From Verrucomicrobiaceae bacterium (GTDB lineage: Bacteria > Verrucomicrobiota > Verrucomicrobiia > Verrucomicrobiales > Akkermansiaceae): a stretch of 64,000 nt of DNA. Shown here piece after piece: positions 45,814 through 54,270 of this stretch; within the stretch, counting starts at the first letter, position 1, and every line of letters begins with the position of its first letter. Made by a program: the position numbers and the translations under genes. Under the pieces are notes generated by a model that was not told the DNA's origin, did no database searches, and was given only the letters and a program-made list of their open reading frames with translations. The stretch spans positions 124,001 through 188,000 of the forward strand of contig JAIXOR010000086.1 of the NCBI GenBank assembly GCA_027486655.1. The letters run 5' to 3'.

Positions 45814-46380
45814 ATGCCCTCCCGCCGCGTTCTCGTTCTCCACGCCCATCCCGCACCTCACAAGTCCCGGGTGAACCGGCGGCTTGTTGCGGAGGCGGAA
45901 GGGGTCGACGGCGTGACCGTCCGGCACTTGTATGAAATCTATCCGGATTTCCTCATCGATGTGAGGGAGGAGCAGCGGATTCTGGAGTCTCATGACGCCA
46001 TTGTTTTCCAGCATCCATTCTATTGGTACAGCGCGCCCTCGCTGGTGAAGGAATGGATGGATCTGGTGCTTGAACATGGTTGGGCCTACGGAAGTGGTGG
46101 CACGGCCCTGCATGGCAGGATCTTCGCGCAAGCCGTCACCTGCGGCGGCGGCAGGGATGTTTACTGCAGCGAAGGGAGAAACCGTCATTCGGTGCGCGAT
46201 TTCCTGCTGCCCTTCGAACAGAGCGCCCTGCTCTGCGGAATGGACTGGCGGCCGCCCTTTGTGGTCCATGGCACCGGCGATCTGAAATCCGCAGGAGAAA
46301 TCGAACCCTTTGCACTCGACTACCGCACATGGCTGGAATCCTTGCGCGACGGCGATGGCAGATCCCAGGAGACACGCTGA
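45814..46380 (+). CDS. KefG/KefF-type NAD(P)H oxidoreductase
   Basis: This is a 188-residue flavodoxin-fold quinone reductase. Typical blocks are VLVLHAHPAPHKSRVNRRL, QHPFYWYSAPSLVKEW and the AVTCGGG stretch. It overlaps the kefC-like gene by 1 bp (TGATG), so it is probably the cytosolic ancillary subunit that activates this K+/H+ antiporter and detoxifies electrophiles. Whether it corresponds to KefF or KefG cannot be decided. Confidence 0.9.
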   Translation: MPSRRVLVLHAHPAPHKSRVNRRLVAEAEGVDGVTVRHLYEIYPDFLIDVREEQRILESHDAIVFQHPFYWYSAPSLVKEWMDLVLEHGWAYGSGGTALHGRIFAQAVTCGGGRDVYCSEGRNRHSVRDFLLPFEQSALLCGMDWRPPFVVHGTGDLKSAGEIEPFALDYRTWLESLRDGDGRSQETR

Positions 46381-48248
46381 TGGATGATCCCACCGCATTT
46401 TTCGAATCCGCGCTCGTCTATCTGGCCGCAGCGGTGGTGTCCGTGCCCGTTGCGAAACGTCTCGGGCTCGGATCCGTCCTCGGTTATCTCGCCGCCGGTG
46501 TGGCGATCGGCCCCTTCGCCCTCAATCTGGTGGGCGATGCCGGGAAGACCGGCGGGCTGATGCACGTGGCGGAGTTCGGGGTGGTGGTGATGTTGTTCAT
46601 GATCGGCCTTGAACTCCGTGTGCCCGTCCTTTGGCGGATGCGCGGCTCGCTGCTCGGCCTCGGTGGGATGCAGGTGCTTCTATCAGGTCTTGCCCTCGCC
46701 GGCGCGGCGATGGCGTGGGGCGTCGGGTGGAAAGCTTCGCTGGCCGCCGGCTTCATCCTGTCCCTGAGCTCGACGGCGATTGTTCTGCAAAGCCTCCGGG
46801 AGAAATCGCTGCATGGCACCCCCGGTGGCAGGCATGCCTTCGCCACGCTTCTCTTCCAGGACATCGCGGTGATTCCGATGCTCGCGCTGCTGCCCTTGCT
46901 CGGCACCGGCAACGACTCTGCGGGGCACGGCGGGCTCTCCGGGCAACCCGGTTGGCTGCGTGCGCTGGCGGTGGTGGCTGCGGTATCCGGGGTGGTGTTC
47001 CTCGGTCGCTGGCTGGTGCCCCGACTGTTCGGATTCATCGCGAGGTCCGGCCTTCGCGAGATGTTCACGGCGGCGGCCCTGCTGCTGGTCATCGCCATTG
47101 CCGTGCTGATGACCCGGGTCGGTCTCTCACCGGCACTCGGTGCCTTCGTCGGCGGCGTGGTGCTCGCAGGCAGTCCTTACCGGCACGAACTGGAAGGGGA
47201 TCTGGAGCCGTTCAAGGGAATTCTGTTAGGCTTGTTCTTCGTCAGCATCGGGGCGGCGATGGATCTGAGCCTGCTGCTCGTGTATCCGATGGAAGTCGCG
47301 GCGATGGTCGGAGCGCTCGTGCTCGTCAAAGGCGGCGTGCTCGCCTTGCTTTCGCGGGTGTTCCGATTCGGTCCGGATACCGGGGCGCTTTACACGCTTT
47401 CCTTGTTTCAAGCGGGAGAGTTCGCCTTTGTGCTTCTCGGCCAGGCCAACGGCATGGGGGTGCTCAATCAGTCGCTCACAGGCAAGCTCAACCTGGTGGT
47501 GGCCTTGTCCATGGTGCTCACCCCGCTGGCGCTCTTGGTCTATCAGTTTTTGTGGATGCCTCGTTTCGGCAAAAGCTCCGCAATCGCCCCCCGCGAGGCG
47601 GACAAGGTGGATCACGCGTCACCGGTGATCCTGGTCGGTTTTGGCCGCTTCGGAAACTACGTGGGCCGCCTGCTTCGTTCCCAAGGTCATCGCCCGGTGA
47701 TTCTCGAGACCGATGCCGAGCATGTCGAACTCACCCGGCGGCTCGGCTTCGAGGTGCACTATGGCGACGCCACTCGACTCGAACTTCTGGAGGCTGCCGG
47801 AGCGGCAAACGCGAAACTCATGATCATCGCAGCCGGTGACGAGGAGACCATCGACCGTCTTGTGGAAACCGCCACCCGGCACTATCCGCAGCTCAAGCTG
47901 GTGGTGCGCGCCAACGGGATGAACCACCGGATGGCGCTCTACAACCGGGGCGTGGAGCATGTGTTTCATGAAATGTCCGGCAGTGCGCTGGATGCCGGGG
48001 CCGCTTCGCTGCGATTGCTGGGTCTGCCTGCATTCACCGCCGAGCGCGCCGCACGCCGGATGGCCCGCCATGACCTGCAGTCTGCCCGGGAACTTGCCCC
48101 GGTGATGCACGACGAATCCGCCTACACCGCGATGGTGCGAGAACGGGTCGCGAACCTGGAGAACCTTTTCCGGATGGACCCGCTTCATCCTCACGGTGAG
48201 GACGATCACGCCTGGGAGGTGGATGCGAAGCGCCGTGGGGATCGTTGA
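46380..48248 (+). CDS. glutathione-gated K+ efflux-type antiporter (KefB/KefC)
   Basis: This is a 622-residue membrane protein: about 12 helices of the CPA2 family (SVLGYLAAGVAIGPFA; FMIGLELRVPVLWRMRGSLL) and a C-terminal RCK_N NAD-binding domain (VILVGFGRFGNYVGRLLRSQ). In E. coli such proteins release K+ to acidify the cytoplasm during electrophile stress. The neighbouring KefG-like gene supports that role. Start at ATG 46380; the stop shares TGATCA with ribE. Confidence 0.92.
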   Translation: MDDPTAFFESALVYLAAAVVSVPVAKRLGLGSVLGYLAAGVAIGPFALNLVGDAGKTGGLMHVAEFGVVVMLFMIGLELRVPVLWRMRGSLLGLGGMQVLLSGLALAGAAMAWGVGWKASLAAGFILSLSSTAIVLQSLREKSLHGTPGGRHAFATLLFQDIAVIPMLALLPLLGTGNDSAGHGGLSGQPGWLRALAVVAAVSGVVFLGRWLVPRLFGFIARSGLREMFTAAALLLVIAIAVLMTRVGLSPALGAFVGGVVLAGSPYRHELEGDLEPFKGILLGLFFVSIGAAMDLSLLLVYPMEVAAMVGALVLVKGGVLALLSRVFRFGPDTGALYTLSLFQAGEFAFVLLGQANGMGVLNQSLTGKLNLVVALSMVLTPLALLVYQFLWMPRFGKSSAIAPREADKVDHASPVILVGFGRFGNYVGRLLRSQGHRPVILETDAEHVELTRRLGFEVHYGDATRLELLEAAGAANAKLMIIAAGDEETIDRLVETATRHYPQLKLVVRANGMNHRMALYNRGVEHVFHEMSGSALDAGAASLRLLGLPAFTAERAARRMARHDLQSARELAPVMHDESAYTAMVRERVANLENLFRMDPLHPHGEDDHAWEVDAKRRGDR

Positions 48249-48845
48249 TCAGGAACGGCCAAGGCGTGCTTCCATCAACTTTGCCACATGCTTCGCCAGC
48301 ATGTCGGCTTCCAGGTTTACCGTTTGACCGGGCACCGCCTGATGAAGGTGGGTATGTTGCCAGGTGTGGGGAGTGATCCAGAAAACCGCTTCCGCCTCGT
48401 GAAGCTCGGCGATGGTGAGCGAGATGCCGTCGATGGAGATCGAGCCCTTGTCCACGCAGAGCTGGTGGATGTGCGGCGGTATGGAAACCCCGAGGATGTG
48501 ATCCTGACCGTTCCGTTCCAAGCGGGTGATGGTTCCGGTGGCGTCCACATGGCCTTGGACGAAGTGTCCGCCAAAGCGGTCACCAAGGCTCATGGCGCGT
48601 TCGAGATTCACGATCGAACCCGGGCGCAGGCTGCCCAGAGAGGTGACCCGGAGCGTTTGCGCCAGCAGGTCGAAAGCCACCCCATCGCCGAGATCCGCCA
48701 CGGTCAGGCAACAGCCGTTGACCGCCACGGAGTCACCGAGCTTGAGCTCGTCCGCAAACGGGATTTGCATCGTGAGGCGCGCCTGTTCGCCCCGATCTTG
48801 AAGGGCGAGCGTGGTTCCGAGGGCTTCGACGAGTCCGGTAAACAT
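48249..48845 (-). CDS. ribE: riboflavin synthase alpha chain
   Basis: This is a 198-residue trimeric enzyme that dismutates two 6,7-dimethyl-8-ribityllumazine molecules to riboflavin. The MFTGLVE start and the two lumazine-binding halves (SVAVNGCCLTV and KGSISIDGISLTI) are clear. Other rib genes are not adjacent. It lies 3 bp after the Na+/H+ antiporter gene on the same strand and converges with kefC. Confidence 0.96.
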   Translation of the reverse strand: MFTGLVEALGTTLALQDRGEQARLTMQIPFADELKLGDSVAVNGCCLTVADLGDGVAFDLLAQTLRVTSLGSLRPGSIVNLERAMSLGDRFGGHFVQGHVDATGTITRLERNGQDHILGVSIPPHIHQLCVDKGSISIDGISLTIAELHEAEAVFWITPHTWQHTHLHQAVPGQTVNLEADMLAKHVAKLMEARLGRS

Positions 48846-48848
48846 GGA

Positions 48849-50489
48849 TCAATGGGGAGTGACAGGTTGTTCAATCACGGGTTTTGCCTTTTCGCCGACC
48901 GGTTCCTCCTTGGCAGGGCCGCTGGGAAGGAAGACGAAACAGGCGTAGACGATGAGGGTCGGGACCAGGGCTCCGAGGAACAGACCGAGCGGCGAGATGC
49001 CGTCCTTGAAGAACTTCGCCAGGATGCTCTGCCCGGCCGGGTTGGGGGCGTTTGCAATCACGGTGAGCCCGCCACCGGTGACAGCTCCCGCCACAACCGC
49101 GTGTTTGGCACTTGGCGAGATCCCCTGCACCTGGGCGGCAAGATAGGTGATCGCCGCATTGTCATTGAAAGCCGTTAGAACCGTCGCTCCGAACATCAGC
49201 GCCTGATCGTTGAGCGAGGTGATCACCGGGGCGATCCACCACGACTGGCAACCACCGTGGATGACCAGCCCCGCGAGGAAAAAGCCGACGAGAATCGGCC
49301 CGCGCAGGGAAATCGGGTTTTGGTGATGCTGGGTGGCGGTCGTGAATGCCATGAAGAACAGGAACCCTCCGATGAACAAGACCGGGTAATGCGCGTTGGC
49401 GACGGTCCATGCGAGGAACACCAGGTGGACGAAGGTGACCCATCCTGGCACCGGAACCTCCCGTTCCGCCCACGGAGTGGCTTCCACCACTCCATCCTCA
49501 CACCCATCCGCGCGATCCGAAAGCTTGAACAGCTCCTTGCGGAAATAGAGGAAATAGAGGCCGCTCGAAAGGAGAACCCCGGTCACGGCTTTCCACCCGA
49601 AGTGTTCCATCATGAAAAGCGTGTCCCAACCCCACTTGCCGGCGACCATCAGGACCGGCGGTGCCGCGAAGTGAGTGAGGGTGCCACCCACCGAAATGTT
49701 TACAAACAGGAGTCCCAGCGTCGCATAGGCAAGTTTGGCCGGCGGGCGGTGGCGGTAGAAACGTTTTGCAAGAAGCAGGGCACCGATGGTCATCGCCGCG
49801 GGCTCGGTGATGAAGGAACCCAGGATCGGAGCCAGGATCAGCACGCTGAGCCACCAAGCGGACGGGGAGCCTTTGCCGAGAGCGGCCGCCTTGGACATCA
49901 TCATTTCCGCAAAGCGAAGCACCGGGCGGCTTGATGCGATCGCCATGACCACAACGACAAACAAGGGTTCGATGAACACACGGTCCTTGCCCACATAGAG
50001 CTTGAAGTCCTCCCACGAGTGGTAGTGCACGGCGGCCGCCGCCAGGGCGATGACCCAGAGGCCGAAGACCGCCTCGACCTCACCGAGAAAATGGAAAAGC
50101 GTGGCTTTGAAGGAAACCTCCGGAACCCCGTCCGGATGGTCCGCATCCTTGCGGCCGCGACGCTTCAATTCCTCCTCGTGCTCGTGTTCATATCTGTGGG
50201 AGAGTTTGAGGAAGGTGCTGGATGCGAAGGTGTGCAGGATGGCGAGCAGGAAGATCACGCTGGCCGCGACATTGAATGGATCGGCCGCCGCGCGCGCCTT
50301 GATCACATCCCAAGCGCTGCCCTCCACCTTCGGATAGGATTCAAGCGGCTTGGGGAAGTGGGCATACTGGACCGCACCGTCGGAAAGACCGGTAAACGCT
50401 GGCTTCACGACATCGGCGGCCATCGACGTCAGGACGCACGAAATCAGGAGAATCGCGATGAGGAAGAGCGGATGGGTGAATCGTTTCAT
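48849..50489 (-). CDS. putative Na+/H+ antiporter (Na_H_antiport_2 family)
   Basis: This is a 546-residue membrane protein with about 12 helices and an acidic cytosolic loop (RYEHEHEEELKRRGRKDADH). Conserved ITEPAAMTIGALLLAKRF and FNDNAAITYLAAQV blocks match the putative Na+/H+ antiporter family (Pfam Na_H_antiport_2). Two stretches are typical for the substrate pathway, TLTHFAAPPVLMVA and VIANAPNPAGQ. It would support sodium or pH homeostasis. Confidence 0.88.
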   Translation of the reverse strand: MKRFTHPLFLIAILLISCVLTSMAADVVKPAFTGLSDGAVQYAHFPKPLESYPKVEGSAWDVIKARAAADPFNVAASVIFLLAILHTFASSTFLKLSHRYEHEHEEELKRRGRKDADHPDGVPEVSFKATLFHFLGEVEAVFGLWVIALAAAAVHYHSWEDFKLYVGKDRVFIEPLFVVVVMAIASSRPVLRFAEMMMSKAAALGKGSPSAWWLSVLILAPILGSFITEPAAMTIGALLLAKRFYRHRPPAKLAYATLGLLFVNISVGGTLTHFAAPPVLMVAGKWGWDTLFMMEHFGWKAVTGVLLSSGLYFLYFRKELFKLSDRADGCEDGVVEATPWAEREVPVPGWVTFVHLVFLAWTVANAHYPVLFIGGFLFFMAFTTATQHHQNPISLRGPILVGFFLAGLVIHGGCQSWWIAPVITSLNDQALMFGATVLTAFNDNAAITYLAAQVQGISPSAKHAVVAGAVTGGGLTVIANAPNPAGQSILAKFFKDGISPLGLFLGALVPTLIVYACFVFLPSGPAKEEPVGEKAKPVIEQPVTPH

Positions 50490-50550
50490 GGCGATGCATG
50501 CGAGTCTTACCGGGGGGGCAGCAGCGCCGCAAGGGGAACTTGATCCAGCC

Positions 50551-51399
50551 TCAGACCGTCACGGACTTCAGCCATTTCTCGCGTCGGAACCAGGTTTCCT
50601 GACGCTTTGCATACTGCCGCGTCGCGGCGTTGATCCGCTCCTCGCAGGTTGCCCGGTCCATCTCCCCAATCAACAGGGAGCGGATCTCCCGGAAGCCGAT
50701 GGCTTTCTCGCAGTTGGTGGAAACCCTTGCCAGTGCGGCCACCTCCTCGATGGCACCGCCATCCAGCATGGCCCGGGTTCGTTGGGCGATCCTGGCGTGC
50801 AGGTCGGCCCGGGTGCGCTGGATCAGCAGTCCGCGAAGACCGGCGGTGATCTCACGGGTGCGCGATTCCCAGCAGTCCCGGAGGTCGGACGCCTTTGCTC
50901 CGGTGAGCAGGCAGATTTCCAGGGCCCGGGAAACGAATCGACGGTTCTTCAAGGCGGTGCGTGAAGCCTCGACCGGGTCGACCCGTTCCAACTCCGCCAC
51001 CAGGTCCTCCAGCGGCCGGGCATCCAGCGAGGCGCGCAACTCCGGGTCGCCGGCGGGCAATGGGGCCGGACCGTGGGTGAGGAATTTCAGATAGAGCCCC
51101 GAACCGCCCGTGACGATGGGGGTCCTTCCCCGTCGCCGGATCTCCTCGATCACCGGTTGGGCCATGCGCATGTAAGTCCCCGCATCGGCGGCTTCGGTGG
51201 GATCGAGCACGCCGTAAAGATGATGCGGCACACCCCGCATGTCCTCCGCGCCGGGTGCCGCGCTGACGATTTCCAAGCCGCGATAAAGCTGGAATGCGTC
51301 CGCATTGACGATTTCCCCATCGAGCTCCGCCGCCATTTTCAAGGCCAGCGCCGACTTTCCGGATGCGGTGGGTCCGCAGATGTAAAACGGCTCCTGCAT
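50551..51399 (-). CDS. miaA: tRNA dimethylallyltransferase
   Basis: This is a 282-residue enzyme that adds the isoprenyl group to A37 of tRNAs reading UNN codons. The P-loop (GPTASGKSALA) and the TGGSGLYLKFL and KNRRFVSRALEI blocks are typical. It lies between the antiporter gene and ffh on the same strand. A CTGTTAGA motif lies immediately upstream of its start (51403-51410). Confidence 0.96.
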   Translation of the reverse strand: MQEPFYICGPTASGKSALALKMAAELDGEIVNADAFQLYRGLEIVSAAPGAEDMRGVPHHLYGVLDPTEAADAGTYMRMAQPVIEEIRRRGRTPIVTGGSGLYLKFLTHGPAPLPAGDPELRASLDARPLEDLVAELERVDPVEASRTALKNRRFVSRALEICLLTGAKASDLRDCWESRTREITAGLRGLLIQRTRADLHARIAQRTRAMLDGGAIEEVAALARVSTNCEKAIGFREIRSLLIGEMDRATCEERINAATRQYAKRQETWFRREKWLKSVTV

Positions 51400-51429
51400 T
51401 CCCTGTTAGATCGTTCTTCCGATGATCGG

Positions 51430-52803
51430 TTAGAACGGGAACTTGCCGCCCATGCCCTTCATCATGTCCTTCATCCCGGAGAGTCCGCCAAGCTGGTTCA
51501 TCATGCCGCGCATCTTGTGGGGCGATTTCATCAGCTTGCGCATCTCGCCGAACTGCTTGATCAGCTGGTTCACCTCCATCAGCGAGGTGCCGGAGCCGGC
51601 GGCAATGCGCTGGCGGCGGGATCCCTTGATGATCTCCGGCCTCCTGCGCTCCTCCAGAGTCATCGAGAGCACGATGGCTTCCGTGCGCTTGATCCTGGAG
51701 GTGTCCAAAGTCCCGCCGGGCAGTTGTTTCTTGATCTTGTTGAAACCCGGAAGCATGCCGAGCAAGCCGTCCAGAGGACCCATGTTGCGGATCATCTTCA
51801 TCTGGTCCAGGAAGTCGGTGAAATCGAATTTCCCTTCCTGCATGCGCTGCATCGAACGCATCGCATCCTGCTCGTTCACTTTGGAGGCGACCTGCTCGAC
51901 CATGCCGACAATGTCACCCATGCCGAGAATCCGGTCCGCCATGCGCGAGGGGTGGAACTCGAACAACTGATCGAGCTTCTCGCCCTCGCCGGCGTATTTG
52001 ATCGGCTTGCCGGTCACCGCACGCATTGAAAGCGCCGCACCGCCGCGGGCATCGCCGTCGAGCTTGGTGAGGATGATGCCGGTGATGCCGACCGCCTCGT
52101 CGAAGTGCCTGGCCACGGACACGGCCTGCTGGCCGGTCGCCGCATCGGCGATGAGCAGGGTTTCCTTGGGCTGCACGAAATCATGGAGCCGCTTGAGCTC
52201 CGCGACGAGTTTCTCATCGATTTCCTGGCGCCCGGCCGTGTCGAAGATGAGCACGGTGCCGCGCTGGTGTTCCGCCCAGACGATGGCATCACGGGCCACC
52301 TTCACCACGTCGGTCTCGCCGGCATCGGGAGTGAAACAAGGGACGTCGATCTGCTTGGCGAGCGTCGCCAACTGGTCGATCGCGGCCGGACGGTAAAGGT
52401 CGCAAGCGATGAGCAAGGGGCGGCGGCCCTCCTTCTTGAGGCGGTTGGCCAACTTGGCGGATGTGGTGGTTTTTCCGGCACCGTTCAGGCCGCAAATCAG
52501 AATTCGGGCGGGAGGATTGAGATCGAGAGGGGACTGGTCGCCACCTAACAGATCCGCGAGTTCGTCATGGAAGATCTTGACGATCTGCTCGCCCGGTTTG
52601 ATTGACTTGAGGACGTCCTCGCCCATCGACTTCTCCTTGACCCGGGCGATGAAGTCCTTGGCCGCTCCGAATTCCACATCCGCTTCAAGCAAGGCGATCC
52701 GGATCTCGCGGAGGGCGTCCGAGATGTTCTTTTCCGAGATCTTTCCAACGCCGCGCAGGTTGCGGAAGGTCTTGTCGAGGCTGTCTGCAAGTGAGGAGAA
52801 CAT
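51430..52803 (-). CDS. ffh: signal recognition particle protein
   Basis: This is a 457-residue SRP GTPase. It has an N domain, a G domain (GLNGAGKTTT P-loop, DTAGR, TKLDGDARGG) and a Met-rich M domain (LMEVNQLIKQFGEMRKLM) that binds 4.5S RNA and signal peptides. The C-terminus ends MKGMGGKFPF. The 4.5S RNA gene is not visible nearby. It is upstream of miaA on the same strand. Confidence 0.97.
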   Translation of the reverse strand: MFSSLADSLDKTFRNLRGVGKISEKNISDALREIRIALLEADVEFGAAKDFIARVKEKSMGEDVLKSIKPGEQIVKIFHDELADLLGGDQSPLDLNPPARILICGLNGAGKTTTSAKLANRLKKEGRRPLLIACDLYRPAAIDQLATLAKQIDVPCFTPDAGETDVVKVARDAIVWAEHQRGTVLIFDTAGRQEIDEKLVAELKRLHDFVQPKETLLIADAATGQQAVSVARHFDEAVGITGIILTKLDGDARGGAALSMRAVTGKPIKYAGEGEKLDQLFEFHPSRMADRILGMGDIVGMVEQVASKVNEQDAMRSMQRMQEGKFDFTDFLDQMKMIRNMGPLDGLLGMLPGFNKIKKQLPGGTLDTSRIKRTEAIVLSMTLEERRRPEIIKGSRRQRIAAGSGTSLMEVNQLIKQFGEMRKLMKSPHKMRGMMNQLGGLSGMKDMMKGMGGKFPF

Positions 52804-52966
52804 GTGGGTGTGGGCGTTTCAGGGGCCGGGGGCGTGCGCGTTTCCAATTGATCCCGCGGATCCGCCCGGCGCTAGGGCTGACATGGAACGGCCCATGATG
52901 CAAGAGCTCACACCGGGACCGCCCGGCCGATTGCCTGCCGAAAAGAGGAGCGCAAGCGGATCCTGA

Positions 52967-54196
52967 TCACTCGCCATCCGGAAGATAGGCCGCCTCGCGG
53001 TCGAGTTGAAAGGACCAGCGCAGCGGTGCTTCCACGGCCTTGCCTGCCTTGTCCTTCCAGCTCACGGAAACCTGGCACGTGGGTTGGCGCAGTTTCCGGT
53101 TCACTTGCCAGGAGAACTTTCCGGTCTCCGCAGCGAATTTCGCGGGCACCTCACCGAATCCCGAGACCTTCATCACCAACGTCGCGGGGTCGAGATCGGT
53201 GACCTTGGACAGGTCCGCCGAGATTTCCGGTGTGCGCGAGTTGACGATGGCCCCGGGCTCGGGAACGACCGGGTGGGGTGTGGTCTGGATCATCCCGGCG
53301 ATCGCACCTTCGGGGGCGGCGGCCGGGTTTCCGGATTCGCGGAAGGTGGTGGCGAATTCGAAGATCTTGTCGTAGTTCCCGAGGATCATGTAGCGCGGCA
53401 GGTTTGCATCCGGCATGGATCGTTTCACCTTGCCCGGCTGCACGGTGAAGGCGTGCGTGTAGCCGAACTCCTTGGCCAGCGGCAGCATTTCCTCGGTGAA
53501 AAAGCCACCGGGATACGAATAGGTGGCGGCCTTGACCTTGAACTTGGACTCCAGAAAGCGCTTTGATTCGCCCATTTCCTTGCGCAGATATGCGTCGTAG
53601 GCGTCCGGTCCCTTTTTGCGATGGCTTTTCACCGTGAGCGGATAGGGGTGGCTCACCGAGTGGCTGCCGATGGTGGCGCCGGAGCGGATCATTTCCTCGA
53701 TCATCGCCGTGGTCAGCGCCTTGCCTCCGCCGTCGACGTAGTTTTTGTAGAGGTAGAGGGTGTAGGGATAGCCGAACTCCTTGAGGATCGGAAAGGCATC
53801 GGTGTAAACCGACTTCCACCCGTCATCGAGGGTGATCACGATCGACTTGTCCGGGATTTTGCGTCCGCCGCGTTTCCATTCCGAGAAGTCTTCCAGGGAC
53901 ACCACGCTGATTCCGAGCTGGCGGATGGTTTCCATCTGCTTGCGGAACTTGGAGGTGCGGATGCGCATGGCAGTCTCCGGTGCGGTCTCCGAAAAATCGT
54001 GATATCCGAGCACCGAGACCCGGACGCCGTCATCCGGTTCCTCCTCGACGACGGTGGCGACCGGCGGCGCTGCGGGGGCGGCCTCGGCCGAAGGAGCCGC
54101 GGCAGGCGTCTCCGCCGGCGGAATGACCGGGGCGGGTTCCTGGGCGAGCAGTAGTCCCGCGCTCAGGTGAAGAAGGAGAAGGGTGCGTCGCATCAT
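52967..54196 (-). CDS. exported polysaccharide deacetylase
   Basis: This is a 409-residue protein with a signal peptide (MMRRTLLLLHLSAGLLLA), an Ala/Pro-rich linker (about residues 20-55) and a NodB-homology domain. Metal and catalytic motifs are TLDDGW (Asp pair), HSVSHP (His pair) and the YSYPGG block. It probably removes acetyl groups from a surface glycan or peptidoglycan. I use ATG 54196; the following ATG at 54193 is equally likely. Confidence 0.9.
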   Translation of the reverse strand: MMRRTLLLLHLSAGLLLAQEPAPVIPPAETPAAAPSAEAAPAAPPVATVVEEEPDDGVRVSVLGYHDFSETAPETAMRIRTSKFRKQMETIRQLGISVVSLEDFSEWKRGGRKIPDKSIVITLDDGWKSVYTDAFPILKEFGYPYTLYLYKNYVDGGGKALTTAMIEEMIRSGATIGSHSVSHPYPLTVKSHRKKGPDAYDAYLRKEMGESKRFLESKFKVKAATYSYPGGFFTEEMLPLAKEFGYTHAFTVQPGKVKRSMPDANLPRYMILGNYDKIFEFATTFRESGNPAAAPEGAIAGMIQTTPHPVVPEPGAIVNSRTPEISADLSKVTDLDPATLVMKVSGFGEVPAKFAAETGKFSWQVNRKLRQPTCQVSVSWKDKAGKAVEAPLRWSFQLDREAAYLPDGE

Positions 54197-54270
54197 CGAT
54201 ATTGGAAACCTAGCCGGGGGCGGAGGGATAGGGAAGTCCCAAGAATCCACGCAGCAGTCCGGGTGCGGGA

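Noticed and set aside
45814-48248. Novel defence system around the flavodoxin-like gene and antiporter
   Set aside because: The pair is well explained as a KefG/KefC K+ efflux system with its ancillary subunit.
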